Source: CAVVEQ01 sp963802095 | GTDB lineage: Bacteria; Chloroflexota; Anaerolineae; Anaerolineales; Anaerolineaceae | Reading direction: 5' to 3' | Length of the DNA: 64,000 bases | Assembly: GCA_963802095.1 (NCBI GenBank) | Contig: CAWDHI010000007.1 | Location: 530,031 to 594,030, forward strand | Shown here: piece by piece, positions 9,267 to 18,019 of the stretch | Position numbering within the stretch: the first letter of the stretch is position 1 | How the letters are laid out: the number at the start of each line of letters is the position of its first letter | Program-made: the position numbers and the translations under genes | Notes under the pieces: generated by a model | Seen by the model: only the letters and a program-made list of their open reading frames with translations | The model's database searches: none | What the model was told of the DNA's origin: nothing

Positions 9267-9929
9267 ATGGGCAGCTTTCTCGATGATAACATTTCCACCC
9301 AGATCAAAGAGGTTTTTTCCAACCTGGTAAACCCGGTCCACATCCTGGTCTTCACTTCGAAAGAGAATTGCGAATACTGCGAGGATACCCGTTTATTACT
9401 GGAGGAGGTCTGCGGTCTATCCGATAAACTTCATTACCAATCTGTGGATATTGATGCCGACACGAAATCGGCGCAACAATACCATATCGATCGCACACCT
9501 ACCGTAGCTGTCATGGGGGTGGTGGATGACAAACAATCGGATCACGGCATCCGTTTTTCAGGCATTCCCGCGGGCCATGAGTTCTCCGCCTTGATTCACA
9601 GCATCATTTCTGTCTCCCGCCAGGAGACCGGCATAAGTTCGCAAACACAAGCTTTTCTGGATTCGCTGAAATCGCCAGTTCACCTCGAAATCTTCACCAC
9701 CCCTACCTGACCATACTGCCCGCAAGCCGTGGTGCTTGCTCATCGCTTTGCTCTTGCCAGCCAAATGGTCACATCGGATGCCATCGAAGCCACCGAATTC
9801 CCGGAACTGGCGGATAAGTACCGTGTTTCGGGAGTGCCGCACACAGTAATTAACCTTGGCGCAGGCAACCTTATAGGAGCTGCCCCGGAGGAAATGCTGG
9901 TTGCAGAGATTCAAAAAACCTTAAAATAA
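9267..9929 (+). CDS. Selenoprotein: protein disulfide oxidoreductase with Sec-Pro-Tyr-Cys active site
   Basis: A tandem-thioredoxin-fold redox protein of 220 residues if the in-frame UGA at 9708-9710 is read as selenocysteine (residue 148). The first unit carries FTSKENCEYC (Cys35/Cys38). The second carries FTTPT-Sec-PYCP, with Sec where a glutaredoxin-type CPYC motif has its first Cys. After the UGA the same frame continues as a normal thioredoxin fold, including VSGVPHTVINL with the cis-Pro loop, to a TAA at 9927-9929. A hairpin follows the UGA at SECIS spacing, and selA lies upstream. Standard gene calling would split this into a 147-residue protein and a 66-residue fragment. It probably reduces or isomerises disulfides, next to an OsmC peroxidase gene. 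Confidence 0.92.
9708..9739 (+). promoter_or_regulatory. UGA selenocysteine codon with bacterial SECIS-like hairpin
   Basis: The in-frame TGA occupies 9708-9710. Eleven bases later a perfect 6-bp stem (GCAAGC 9722-9727, GCTTGC 9734-9739) closes the six-base loop CGTGGT. The loop has G as its second base and begins 17 bases after the UGA. This matches the spacing and loop-G rule known for bacterial SECIS elements bound by SelB. Confidence 0.88.
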
Positions 9930-9953
9930 TCGAGTACGGGAGGAGAGTAATTG

Positions 9954-10370
9954 ATGGATGCAAAAGTTACCTGGAAAAGCGGCCTTGCGTTTGACGGTTC
10001 CTCGGATAGTGGTTTTATCGTACCCCTGGATGGATTCGCGGCTGTCGGTGGCGAAGGCAAAGGATTTCGCCCGCTTGAATTAATGGCGGTAAGCCTTGGA
10101 GGTTGCACTGCCATGGATGTGATCTCAATCCTCCAGAAAATGAAACAGGATGTGACACAGTTCGAAGTGAAAGTACACGCTGACCGGGCGGAAGAACACC
10201 CCAAGGTTTTTACCAATATTGCACTGGAATACATTGTGACCGGAAAGAATATCGACCGCGTGGCCGTAGAGAAGGCGGTGAACCTTTCTGAAACCCGTTA
10301 TTGCTCCGCCCAGGCTATGCTTCGCAAGGCGGTTTCTATCGAAAGCAGGATAATCATCCAAGAAAGTTAA
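9954..10370 (+). CDS. OsmC/Ohr-family protein
   Basis: A 138-residue OsmC-fold protein. Both family cysteines are present: the first in SLGGCTAMD (near residue 51) and the second in ETRYCSAQAML (near residue 115). Family members reduce organic hydroperoxides or act on small sulfur compounds. A GGAGGAG ribosome site precedes the ATG at 9954; a TTG one codon earlier is possible. It follows the selenoprotein gene by 24 bp and probably shares its transcript, which suits a peroxide or thiol role. Confidence 0.92.
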   Translation: MDAKVTWKSGLAFDGSSDSGFIVPLDGFAAVGGEGKGFRPLELMAVSLGGCTAMDVISILQKMKQDVTQFEVKVHADRAEEHPKVFTNIALEYIVTGKNIDRVAVEKAVNLSETRYCSAQAMLRKAVSIESRIIIQES

Positions 10371-10382
10371 AAGTAAGGAATT

Positions 10383-11768
10383 TCAGGATCCTGCCGTGAT
10401 CGCTTCCCTGGCAGGATCTTTTTTTATCATTTCATCGAAGTCAGGCAGAAGGGTCTCCACCCTGTAAACCCGGTCGATGAAGAACCCGGAAATGCCAACC
10501 AATCCTGTGATTAAACCAGCAAGGGCGATCATCAACGCGATCCCGGATCCGGCTGTATCCCCAAAATAGGGACCAAAAACCGTGGAAAGAGTTGATGTTG
10601 TTTGCATGGCGGGTTCAAAAACACGATCCGCCAGCGGGCCAGCAAGCAAAATACCTACAGGACCGGTCACCTGGGCGATGATCCGACGAACGGAGAATAC
10701 CTTGCCCTGGATATCCGGAGGAACCTTGGATTGCCAGATTGCCTGGTTGGAGCTGTTGATGATGGGTCCAAAAAATGCCCCGAAGAAGGATCCAATCAAC
10801 CAATACGGCAGGGTTTTCCCTGCCCCAATGATGAAATACCCCAAAAAGCCGCATAATGCCCAGCCAGCCAATACGCCAATGATCTTCTTCCTGGGTCCAC
10901 CCCAGGCGGTGATAACACTGCTGCCGATGATCCCGCCGAGCGCTCCAGCTGATTCTACCAACCCAAAGGTAGCTGCGTTGTTATTGGTTTTTGAAAGGAT
11001 TAGAGGAGCGATGAGGATAGTCGCCCAGCTGGCCATCAGGTTGCCTGCCGCGAAGATCAATTGCAACAGGAGTAGGCTGGTTTTTTTATATATATATTTA
11101 AAACCAAAAAGGGCTTCCTGCCAGAGGCTTGTTGGGGCTTGCTCGCCCTCCATGGAAACGGGCGTGGGGGGAATATAAATGAAGAGAAGCGTGGAAACAG
11201 CAAATACGAAGGTAATGATATCGATCAAGAGGATACCCTGCAACCCAATGGGAGCGATAAGGGCACCAGCCAGGACCGGCGCGAAAATACCCGAACCCCA
11301 CTCTGCCATCGACATCATACCGCTGGCGCGTGCGAACTGATTCTTTGGGATCATTACGGAAATCGCGGCGGAATATGCCGGCCATTGAAAGGCTTGGAAC
11401 ACACCCGAGATTGCCCCCGCTACACATAATTGCCAGATCTCCAGTCTTCCGTTTAGATAAATGATCAGGATGCCCACGGTGGTCAACCCGGAAACCAGGT
11501 CAGAAAGCATCATCACCAGCTTGCGGTTCAAGCGGTCCACCAGTGCACCAGCGAAGGGACCGAAGATCAATCCTGGGACCCAGGTACAAACCCCAACAAT
11601 CGCAAGTACGGTGGCAGAGTTATATTCCTGCCAAACCCAGATGGTTATAGCGAAACCGCTCATGGCGCTGCCCATCAGCGAAACTACCTGGCCGAACCAG
11701 ATCAATACAAACGCAGCCATTCCGGCAGGGCGTTTTGCCGGGTTGGAATTATTTTTGGATTCGGTCAT
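10383..11768 (-). CDS. MFS efflux transporter (DHA3/MFS_3 type)
   Basis: A 461-residue, 12-helix major facilitator. Segments such as IWQSKVPPDIQGKVFSVRR and GPFAGALVDRLNRK are typical of the DHA3 drug or siderophore exporter group. Its ATG overlaps the stop of the LysM lipoprotein gene upstream (ATGA), so it is the last gene of the HIT-lipoprotein operon. The substrate is not predictable from sequence. Its 3' end contains the terminator of the OsmC transcript running the other way. Confidence 0.9.
   Translation of the reverse strand: MTESKNNSNPAKRPAGMAAFVLIWFGQVVSLMGSAMSGFAITIWVWQEYNSATVLAIVGVCTWVPGLIFGPFAGALVDRLNRKLVMMLSDLVSGLTTVGILIIYLNGRLEIWQLCVAGAISGVFQAFQWPAYSAAISVMIPKNQFARASGMMSMAEWGSGIFAPVLAGALIAPIGLQGILLIDIITFVFAVSTLLFIYIPPTPVSMEGEQAPTSLWQEALFGFKYIYKKTSLLLLQLIFAAGNLMASWATILIAPLILSKTNNNAATFGLVESAGALGGIIGSSVITAWGGPRKKIIGVLAGWALCGFLGYFIIGAGKTLPYWLIGSFFGAFFGPIINSSNQAIWQSKVPPDIQGKVFSVRRIIAQVTGPVGILLAGPLADRVFEPAMQTTSTLSTVFGPYFGDTAGSGIALMIALAGLITGLVGISGFFIDRVYRVETLLPDFDEMIKKDPAREAITAGS
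10387..10425 (+). terminator. Intrinsic terminator after the OsmC gene
   Basis: GATCCTGCC (10387-10395) pairs with GGCAGGATC (10410-10418) and is followed by seven T. It ends the plus-strand sigma/selenoprotein/osmC transcript and lies inside the 3' end of the convergent MFS gene. Confidence 0.85.
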
Positions 11769-13246
11769 CTAACACCTGCGGTAATCCGGGATTCTGTATT
11801 GGAGCAAACGCAGGCGGTGACCACCTTCTCCTGCTTTTGAAGCGAACCTTCATATGGCACATCGCTAGCCTGGGCAATCCAGCCTTCCAGGTCGAAGGGC
11901 AGAGCTCCGCCCGCGGGTATCCACTCGCCGTTGTATTTGCGCGCGATGTGCACGTGGGAACCGGTGGCATCGCCGCCTTCACAGGAAGGCCTACCCACCG
12001 GGTCACCGGTATTTAGCCTGGCACCTGCGAATTGTTGATCAGAGCTGGCAAGATGCAGGTAGAAGATATTCCATCCGGTACGTTCATCACCATCCCCATC
12101 CAGGTCCAGAACGACGATCGCTGGTTCGGACCGGGCAACCACCCCATCCGCCACTGCGGTGGACCATTCCGCGGATTCCTGGCAGCCCTTCAAAACATTG
12201 GGCGGAGCAAAATCCAGCGCGGAAAGTGGTTCCCCGGTTCCCCAACCGGTATGCGGTCCGCCAGTAAAGGTCCAGGAAGAGCCCTCAGAGAAGGGCAACC
12301 GAAGGGGAGGTTGTTCAAGGCTGCCTGGAATCGCTGCAGAGAAAGCTTCCCAGGGGTCACCGAAAAGTGATGTGTAAGTTTTCTGGAGACCTTCACCACT
12401 GATGGCACGCAGGTATCCATCATGATCGAGAACCTGTGAAAGATAAAATTGCAGCCCCACTGTAGCTGCGTTTTGCCAGGGGTCGGGTACTTCCAGGGTG
12501 CCATCCAACCGGGTGAATTGGCGCAGATTGCCTGTCCGCCAGCCATAGTAGCCATTATTGAGCGTGTTGGCTGCCCAGACGAACTGATTGTTCAAACCTT
12601 TATGATACATATCCTCATACCCGAGAGGGTAGTTGCCGTCTGGTGGCCCGTTTGGGTCGCTGAGAGCACCAGCCTGGAATTCAAGGATTGCCAACAACAG
12701 CCGGGGGCTGATGCTGAATTTGGTGGCGATATTATCGACGAATTCAGCACCGGTGCGCCACCGACCCCCGGCATATTCCCGGTGATTCTTTAACCATCCA
12801 GGATGCTGATTGATGAATTCCCGGGTGTCAAACCCGACATCCGAGGGACCATTGACGAAAAGGTTATCCGGAAGGATCTGGAAGGGACTGCCCCATAAAG
12901 ACTGGTAATAGATAGGGATCTGCATGGGTAGCCCGTTAGGCAATGTGGTCACTCTTTTTGGCAGAACCGGGTTCGCTTCGCGAATCTCCCCTTCAGTTGT
13001 ATTGAAATGGGCAGCCAACGCTGGAAGGGTATCTCCGGGCTGGGCGGTGTAATCCACCAACTCGCCGGGTTCATAGAGGGGGCGGGTGGGCATGGGCGTG
13101 GGAAGCCAGGCTGCAGGGGTAGGTGTGCCGGGGGTAAGCTCCAGGAGAAGCGTGCCCCCTTTTTGCGGCTGGCAAGCGGATATGACCCCTGCGAGGAGTG
13201 TCAGTAGGAAAACAATCCTTGGGATCGACGCGCGGAAAATGATCAT
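11765..13246 (-). CDS. LysM/M23-like lipoprotein, paralog 1
   Basis: A 493-residue exported lipoprotein. It has a signal peptide ending in a lipobox (GVISACQ), a Thr/Pro-rich linker, and one LysM peptidoglycan-binding domain near residues 60-105 (TAQPGDTLPALAAHFN). A central helical domain is shared by all three paralogs. The C-terminal M23-type domain has FTGGPHTGWG, ALDFAPP, YLHLASSD and GSHVHIARKYNG. The HxH pair and the Asp of M23 peptidases are kept, but the usual His four residues before that Asp is not; the His of GGPH may serve instead. Paralog 2 ends 9 bp upstream. A cell-wall hydrolase or binding role is inferred. Confidence 0.85.
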   Translation of the reverse strand: MIIFRASIPRIVFLLTLLAGVISACQPQKGGTLLLELTPGTPTPAAWLPTPMPTRPLYEPGELVDYTAQPGDTLPALAAHFNTTEGEIREANPVLPKRVTTLPNGLPMQIPIYYQSLWGSPFQILPDNLFVNGPSDVGFDTREFINQHPGWLKNHREYAGGRWRTGAEFVDNIATKFSISPRLLLAILEFQAGALSDPNGPPDGNYPLGYEDMYHKGLNNQFVWAANTLNNGYYGWRTGNLRQFTRLDGTLEVPDPWQNAATVGLQFYLSQVLDHDGYLRAISGEGLQKTYTSLFGDPWEAFSAAIPGSLEQPPLRLPFSEGSSWTFTGGPHTGWGTGEPLSALDFAPPNVLKGCQESAEWSTAVADGVVARSEPAIVVLDLDGDGDERTGWNIFYLHLASSDQQFAGARLNTGDPVGRPSCEGGDATGSHVHIARKYNGEWIPAGGALPFDLEGWIAQASDVPYEGSLQKQEKVVTACVCSNTESRITAGVR

Positions 13247-13255
13247 GGAATAATT

Positions 13256-14890
13256 TTAAGGGATATCCTCGTCGTGATGGATGAGGGAATCATGAGAACC
13301 ATTCGGCTGCGCTATTGACACAAGTCCGTCGCGGGTCATCGTACCTTCATAAATCCTGGAACCGGCGTGAGCGATCCAGCCGCTGAGATCGAAGGGCAAC
13401 GGCCCATCGGCCAAGATCCACTCACCGTTGTACTTGCGGGCAATGTGCACATGGGTGCCTGTGACGATCCCGCCCTCGCAGGATGGGTGTCCGAGACGAT
13501 CACCGGTATTTATAAACGATCCTTTCGGAATGCGGTCACGGGAGGATACATGCAGGTAGAGCATGCTCCAACCGGTCTGCTCCCGCCCATCCCCATCCAT
13601 ATCCACAACCACCTGGCCGCCTTCAGAGCGTACCACCTGGCCGGGTGCAGTAGCGGTGACCCAATCCTCCGAGGTTGCGCATCCGGATATGCTTGCAGGA
13701 GGGGCAAAATCGAGCGCTGCCCGGGCGCCATCCGGTCCCCAGGCGGAGTGCGGCCCTCCGGTGAAGCTCCAGGTACGGCCTGGCAGGAAGGGCAGCTCGA
13801 GCTCAGGCTGAACCAGGTTGGGGGGATAAAGCGGTTCCACCGTCTGCGCCCTTGCCCACGGATCGCCGAACATGCGTTTATATAATTCCGGCATGCTCTT
13901 TTCGCCGTAGAGCGATTCCACCCAGCGGCTGCGATCATTGTTGATGCGGGAAAACAGGTATTGAAGAGCGACCGTACCCGCGTTCAATTCAGGGGATATT
14001 CGAACCCGTTCGCCTTCCTGCAAAGCGACTTCATTAAGAAAACCACCCCGCCAATCGTAATAACCTACCGAAAGCTGCGAGACTGCCCAGGAGAGCTGCT
14101 GGTAGAGCCCCTTCTTGTTGAAATCCACATACCCCATCGGGTAATCGATCTTGGATAGGCTATCCGGCGTGCCATAAACCCAGCGGCTCTTGTATTCAAG
14201 GATGGCCAGCAACAAGCGCGGGTTGATGGAGTTCTCGATGGCGACCCGGTCGATGATCTGTGCACCGGTTTGCCAGCCAGATACCAGGTATTCGCGGTAG
14301 CTGGAAAGATAGCCACCGGCATTCTCCACGAATCCCCTGGTATCGAAATCCAGCGCGGATGGGGAAAAAACCACCTCGCTATCCGGCATGGCGATGCCAT
14401 CCGGTCCTGTATCTGAAAGTATGCTGGGGATCACCAGCAGGGTCCCAGGCTGCAGCAGCTCCGTGGGGGAGAATGCCTGGGGGGAGGTGATAAAGCCTGG
14501 ATCCACCCCGAAACGGAATGCGATGGACGGGAGCGTATCCCCGGATTGCGAGTAATAGACGATGGGTGGAACCGGGGTGGGAGTGCCCGGGTTGGACTCT
14601 TCCGTGGGGAGTAGAGCGGGTTGTGTCATAGTGGCCGGGAGCGGAGTGGCTGTTACGGTTGGCGGCGGCTGGGTACGCGTGGGGAGCGGGCGGGTTGGGG
14701 CTGCGGTGATGGTTTGGGTTGGTTCAAGGGTGGCTGTTGCCCGCAGCGGGTCAGCCTCGATGGTGGCAGTGAGATCCGCCGCGCTGTAGTAGCTGCGCGA
14801 ACAGGCCAGCTGGCTGAGAAAAATCACCAGCAGGGGAATAGACAATGCCAGCAGATCAGCGCTGGATCTGGTTTTCCGGTAATCGCGCAT
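13256..14890 (-). CDS. LysM/M23-like lipoprotein, paralog 2
   Basis: A 544-residue relative of the two flanking genes. It has a hydrophobic leader with lipobox (LSQLACS), a long Thr/Pro linker, and a LysM domain beginning YYSQSGDTLPSIAFRFG near residue 110. The shared central domain and the M23-like C-terminus (GGPHSAWG, ALDFAPP, YLHVSSRD, GTHVHIARKYNG) follow. The ATG at 14890 overlaps the 3' end of paralog 3 by 35 bp. The leader before the lipobox is long (30 residues), so a later non-ATG start is possible. An Asp-rich DMDGDGREQTG loop between the catalytic blocks could bind calcium. Confidence 0.84.
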   Translation of the reverse strand: MRDYRKTRSSADLLALSIPLLVIFLSQLACSRSYYSAADLTATIEADPLRATATLEPTQTITAAPTRPLPTRTQPPPTVTATPLPATMTQPALLPTEESNPGTPTPVPPIVYYSQSGDTLPSIAFRFGVDPGFITSPQAFSPTELLQPGTLLVIPSILSDTGPDGIAMPDSEVVFSPSALDFDTRGFVENAGGYLSSYREYLVSGWQTGAQIIDRVAIENSINPRLLLAILEYKSRWVYGTPDSLSKIDYPMGYVDFNKKGLYQQLSWAVSQLSVGYYDWRGGFLNEVALQEGERVRISPELNAGTVALQYLFSRINNDRSRWVESLYGEKSMPELYKRMFGDPWARAQTVEPLYPPNLVQPELELPFLPGRTWSFTGGPHSAWGPDGARAALDFAPPASISGCATSEDWVTATAPGQVVRSEGGQVVVDMDGDGREQTGWSMLYLHVSSRDRIPKGSFINTGDRLGHPSCEGGIVTGTHVHIARKYNGEWILADGPLPFDLSGWIAHAGSRIYEGTMTRDGLVSIAQPNGSHDSLIHHDEDIP

Positions 14891-16382
14891 CCCAAGCTTC
14901 CACAGTTAAGTTTTCTTTCATCAGGTAACCGTCGTACTGAACCCCTGTACCACTGGATATCCACCCATCCAGGTTGAAGGGCAGGGAGCCATCGGCTGAA
15001 ATCCACTCGCCATTATAACGCCGCGCCAGATGGACGTGGGTGCCGTTCGAGAATCCCCCTTCGCAGGAAGGATGACCGATCCTCTCCCCAGCCTTCACCT
15101 CCGTACCTTGTGCCACCCGGTCTCGCGATTCCACGTGCATATAGATCACCGTCCAGCCGGTCTGTTCGTATCCATCGCCATCCAGATCCTGGATCACGAC
15201 CCCATCCTGGGCGCGGGTGATCAACCCGTCGGATACAGCCGTCACCCATTCGTCGGAAGGCACGCAGCCAAGGGTATCGGCGGGAGGGGCAAAATCCAGG
15301 GCAGCCCAGGCCGCGCCATCCCCCCAACCGCCATGCGGCCCGCTGGTGAAGGACCATACCTTCCCCGTTTCAAAGGGCAATTGCATGAGAGGCTGGATAA
15401 GATCGGGTGGCAGCAACGGCTCAAAGGAGTAATCGAATGGATATCCGAAAAGATTGGAGTAAGCTTCGTCTAATCCTCCCCCGTTAACAGCGCGATTCCA
15501 TGCATCCAATCCGGCCAGGCGGCTCATGCAAAGTTGAACCCCGGCAGTGCCGGCATTGATCTGCGGAGTGGCGCGAATAACGCTTCCGTCAGCAAGGACA
15601 AAATGGGAAAGACCGTTGATCCGCCATAAGTAATACCCACGGTTCAACTCGTTGGCTGCCTGGGAGAGCTGCAGGTACAACCCTTTGTACGCCGGGTGGA
15701 AATACCGCAGGGGGTATACCAGGGTTTCCCCGGCGGGGGAGAGCGAAGATACCCATCCGGATTGGTAATCGAGCAACGCCAGCAGGAGGCGCGGGTTGAC
15801 CGAATTTTCGCGGCTGACGCGCTCCACGATCTCCGTACTGGTCAGCACTGAAGTATCCACTTCCTCGGTGTAGCCGGCAAGATACCCCCCGCGCTGCCGA
15901 ATGAAATCCGCTATATTGAAACCAAGCGCGGAAGGGCTGTAAACAAGTTCGGAATCGGGGATGATCTTAAAGCCAGGTGCGTCCTGTACCGGAATGGGCG
16001 GGGGGATCTGAAGCAGGCGGCCTACTTCAAGCATTTCGGGATTAATCGGCTGGTTGGCCTCAATGAGCGCATTCACGTCCACGCCAAAATAGAAGGCGAT
16101 GGCGTTGAGCGTATCCCCGTATTGGACGATATGCTGGGTAAAGTCGCTGCGGATGGCTGGTAATACCCGATCCGCATCTGGTGATGGGTTGATAAGCGGC
16201 GCACCAGGCTCGCGGGTTGACAGGCGGTAAGCGGAAAGATCTGGGGTTGGGGTTAATTCCGAAGCAGTGGGCCCTACGGGAAACCCTCCCGGTGGTGGCG
16301 TTTGGACGCGAAGGCAACCGCTGATGATAGCCGATATGGCGATGGAGAGTAGCAACGGCTTGAATATTCTATAAATATTCAT
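14856..16382 (-). CDS. LysM/M23-like lipoprotein, paralog 3
   Basis: A 508-residue member of the same trio. It has a signal peptide with lipobox (AIISGCL), a linker, a LysM domain near residues 85-135 (VQYGDTLNAIAFYFG), the shared central domain (NPRLLLALLDYQSGW), and the M23-like C-terminus (GPHGGWG, ALDFAPP, YMHVESRD, GTHVHLARRYNG). Its ATG overlaps the HIT gene stop by 4 bp, so the HIT protein, the three lipoproteins and the MFS exporter form one operon. NPRLLLALLEYQ-type blocks resemble lytic transglycosylase helices, but I cannot identify the domain with certainty. Confidence 0.85.
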   Translation of the reverse strand: MNIYRIFKPLLLSIAISAIISGCLRVQTPPPGGFPVGPTASELTPTPDLSAYRLSTREPGAPLINPSPDADRVLPAIRSDFTQHIVQYGDTLNAIAFYFGVDVNALIEANQPINPEMLEVGRLLQIPPPIPVQDAPGFKIIPDSELVYSPSALGFNIADFIRQRGGYLAGYTEEVDTSVLTSTEIVERVSRENSVNPRLLLALLDYQSGWVSSLSPAGETLVYPLRYFHPAYKGLYLQLSQAANELNRGYYLWRINGLSHFVLADGSVIRATPQINAGTAGVQLCMSRLAGLDAWNRAVNGGGLDEAYSNLFGYPFDYSFEPLLPPDLIQPLMQLPFETGKVWSFTSGPHGGWGDGAAWAALDFAPPADTLGCVPSDEWVTAVSDGLITRAQDGVVIQDLDGDGYEQTGWTVIYMHVESRDRVAQGTEVKAGERIGHPSCEGGFSNGTHVHLARRYNGEWISADGSLPFNLDGWISSGTGVQYDGYLMKENLTVEAWDARLPENQIQR

Positions 16383-16735
16383 AGGGGATCAAAACGGAAG
16401 GGCATATGCCTGCCACCGATCACATGCAGGTGGAGGTGAAAGACCGATTGCCCGGCATCCGGTCCGGTATTGATCACCAGGCGGTAACCGCCATCCTTCA
16501 ATCCGGTTTCGGCGGCAAGGCGTTTGGCAGTGAGCAGCATGTGCCCCAGCAGGTTTTGGTGCGCGGGTAGAGCAGAATTCATGGATTCAATGTGCTCCAG
16601 TGGCACGACCAGCAGGTGCACCGGTGTGACCGGGCGGGCATCCCGGAAGCAGATCAGCAAATCATCCCGGAATAGGACCTCCGCCGGAAGCTCACCGCGG
16701 ATAATGCGGCAGAAAGGACAGGGAGAGAGCTCCAT
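16379..16735 (-). CDS. HIT-family nucleotide hydrolase
   Basis: A histidine triad protein of about 118 residues. It has the triad motif HLHLHVIGG near the C-terminus and CPFCRIIRGELPAEV at the N-terminus. Members hydrolyse nucleoside phosphoramidates or dinucleotides in the cytoplasm. The frame is open from 16807, but that stretch contains the terminator of the upstream gene. The start is therefore placed at 16735, with 16759 as the alternative; neither has a good ribosome site. It is the first gene of the lipoprotein operon. Confidence 0.85.
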   Translation of the reverse strand: MELSPCPFCRIIRGELPAEVLFRDDLLICFRDARPVTPVHLLVVPLEHIESMNSALPAHQNLLGHMLLTAKRLAAETGLKDGGYRLVINTGPDAGQSVFHLHLHVIGGRHMPFRFDPL

Positions 16736-16770
16736 CAGGGGAATAGGTGCAAGATTCATGCAACAGGGTG

Positions 16771-16800
16771 AAAAAAATACCGGGGAGTGTGACCTCCCCG
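16771..16800 (-). terminator. Intrinsic terminator after inositol-phosphate synthase
   Basis: On the minus strand CGGGGAG pairs with CTCCCCG around a six-base loop, and seven T follow two bases later (plus-strand A run at 16771-16777). It lies between the inositol-phosphate synthase stop and the HIT gene. Confidence 0.88.
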
Positions 16801-16827
16801 ATAGCACGATTGCAGCGGCTGTTCGTG

Positions 16828-17919
16828 TTACTCTTTCTTTTCCTCACCCTGAATGTAAGCTTCTGTCATCTCACGGCAGATGTTATCCTTGAACTGCTTG
16901 GGAGGTGTTTTCATGAAATAGGAGGAGGGAGCAACCAATGGACCTTTCAGCCCGCGATCCAGGCCAAGTTTGGCGCAGCGCACGGCGTCGATGATCACGC
17001 CAGCGGAGTTGGGGGAATCCCACACTTCCAGCTTGGCTTCCAGGTTTAGCGGAACTTCACCGAAGGTGGTACCTTCCATGCGGACGTAGCACCACTTGCG
17101 GTCAGTGAGCCAAGGAACATAATCGGATGGGCCAACGTGCACATTATCCGGGTCGAGTTTATAGGGCAGCATGCTGGTGACCGCGCCGGTTTTGGAGATC
17201 TTCTTGGATTCCAAACGCTCGCGTTCGAGCATGTTCATAAAATCGGTATTACCGCCGAAATTGAGCTGGTAGGTGCGGTCCAGGCGCACGCCGCGATCGA
17301 CGAACAGGCTGGTGAGAACCCGATGCAGGATGGTGGCCCCCACCTGGCTCTTGATATCATCCCCGATGATGGGCAGGCCGCGTTCTTCAAAGCGTTTACC
17401 CCAGTATTCTGAGCTGGCAATGAAGACCGGGATGGCGTTCACAAAGGCGCAACCGGCTTCCAGCACCTGCTCCACATACCACTTGGTGGCCATTTCGGAA
17501 CCGACTGGGAGATAGTTGACCACTACGTCGGTCTTGGTTTCTTTCAGGATCTGAATAATATCCGCGGTTGGTCCTGGAGCTTTCTTCAGGATCTGGGAAA
17601 GATATTTTCCCAGACCATCGTGGGTCATGCCGCGAACCACCGGAACGCCCAGCTTGGGAACATCACAGAACTTGAAGGTGTTATTGGGGTAGGAAAAGAT
17701 CGCTTCAGAAAGATCTTTACCCACCTTGGTATCGACGATATCGATGGCGGCGGAGAATTCCACGTCGCGGATGTGATATCCGCCAAGGTTTACGTGCATC
17801 AGACCGGGGATGCGGTCGGAATCCTTCGCGTTCTTATAGAATTCAACACCCTGAACGAGGGAGGATGCGCAGTTACCCACGCCGATAATAGCCACACGCA
17901 CTTTTTTCTTTTCAGCCAT
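16828..17919 (-). CDS. Inositol-3-phosphate synthase
   Basis: A 363-residue enzyme that converts glucose 6-phosphate to inositol 3-phosphate using NAD. It has the Rossmann motif VAIIGVGNCASSLVQG at the N-terminus. Family blocks include VVNYLPVGSEMATKWY, NAIPVFIAS, IIGDDIKSQVGATILHR and QLNFGGNTDFMNM. Length suits the short bacterial/archaeal type. AAGGAG precedes the ATG. It may supply phosphatidylinositol lipids or a compatible solute; neither partner gene is in the window. It appears to be a single-gene transcript. Confidence 0.95.
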   Translation of the reverse strand: MAEKKKVRVAIIGVGNCASSLVQGVEFYKNAKDSDRIPGLMHVNLGGYHIRDVEFSAAIDIVDTKVGKDLSEAIFSYPNNTFKFCDVPKLGVPVVRGMTHDGLGKYLSQILKKAPGPTADIIQILKETKTDVVVNYLPVGSEMATKWYVEQVLEAGCAFVNAIPVFIASSEYWGKRFEERGLPIIGDDIKSQVGATILHRVLTSLFVDRGVRLDRTYQLNFGGNTDFMNMLERERLESKKISKTGAVTSMLPYKLDPDNVHVGPSDYVPWLTDRKWCYVRMEGTTFGEVPLNLEAKLEVWDSPNSAGVIIDAVRCAKLGLDRGLKGPLVAPSSYFMKTPPKQFKDNICREMTEAYIQGEEKKE

Positions 17920-17988
17920 TGCAGGTGTTTCTCCTTGGATGAATTATCGGCTCCTGGCGGAGAAAATCCCTCAAAAAGCTGCCTATGC

Positions 17989-17994
17989 TATAAT
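17989..17994 (+). promoter_or_regulatory. Candidate -10 for the GAF histidine kinase
   Basis: TATAAT lies 26 bases before the ATG at 18020 in the divergent gap between two genes. No clear -35 is visible at the proper distance. Confidence 0.4.
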
Positions 17995-18019
17995 CATTTC
18001 AGCATAAGTCGGGAAAATC

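Noticed and set aside
9711..9929. Separate small gene starting at GTG 9729
   Set aside because: It has no ribosome site, lacks a complete fold and is in frame with the upstream gene across the UGA; the selenoprotein reading explains it.
14562..14977. Plus-strand Gly/Val-rich open frames
   Set aside because: They are antisense to the Thr/Pro-rich linkers of the lipoprotein genes, a usual artefact of such codons.
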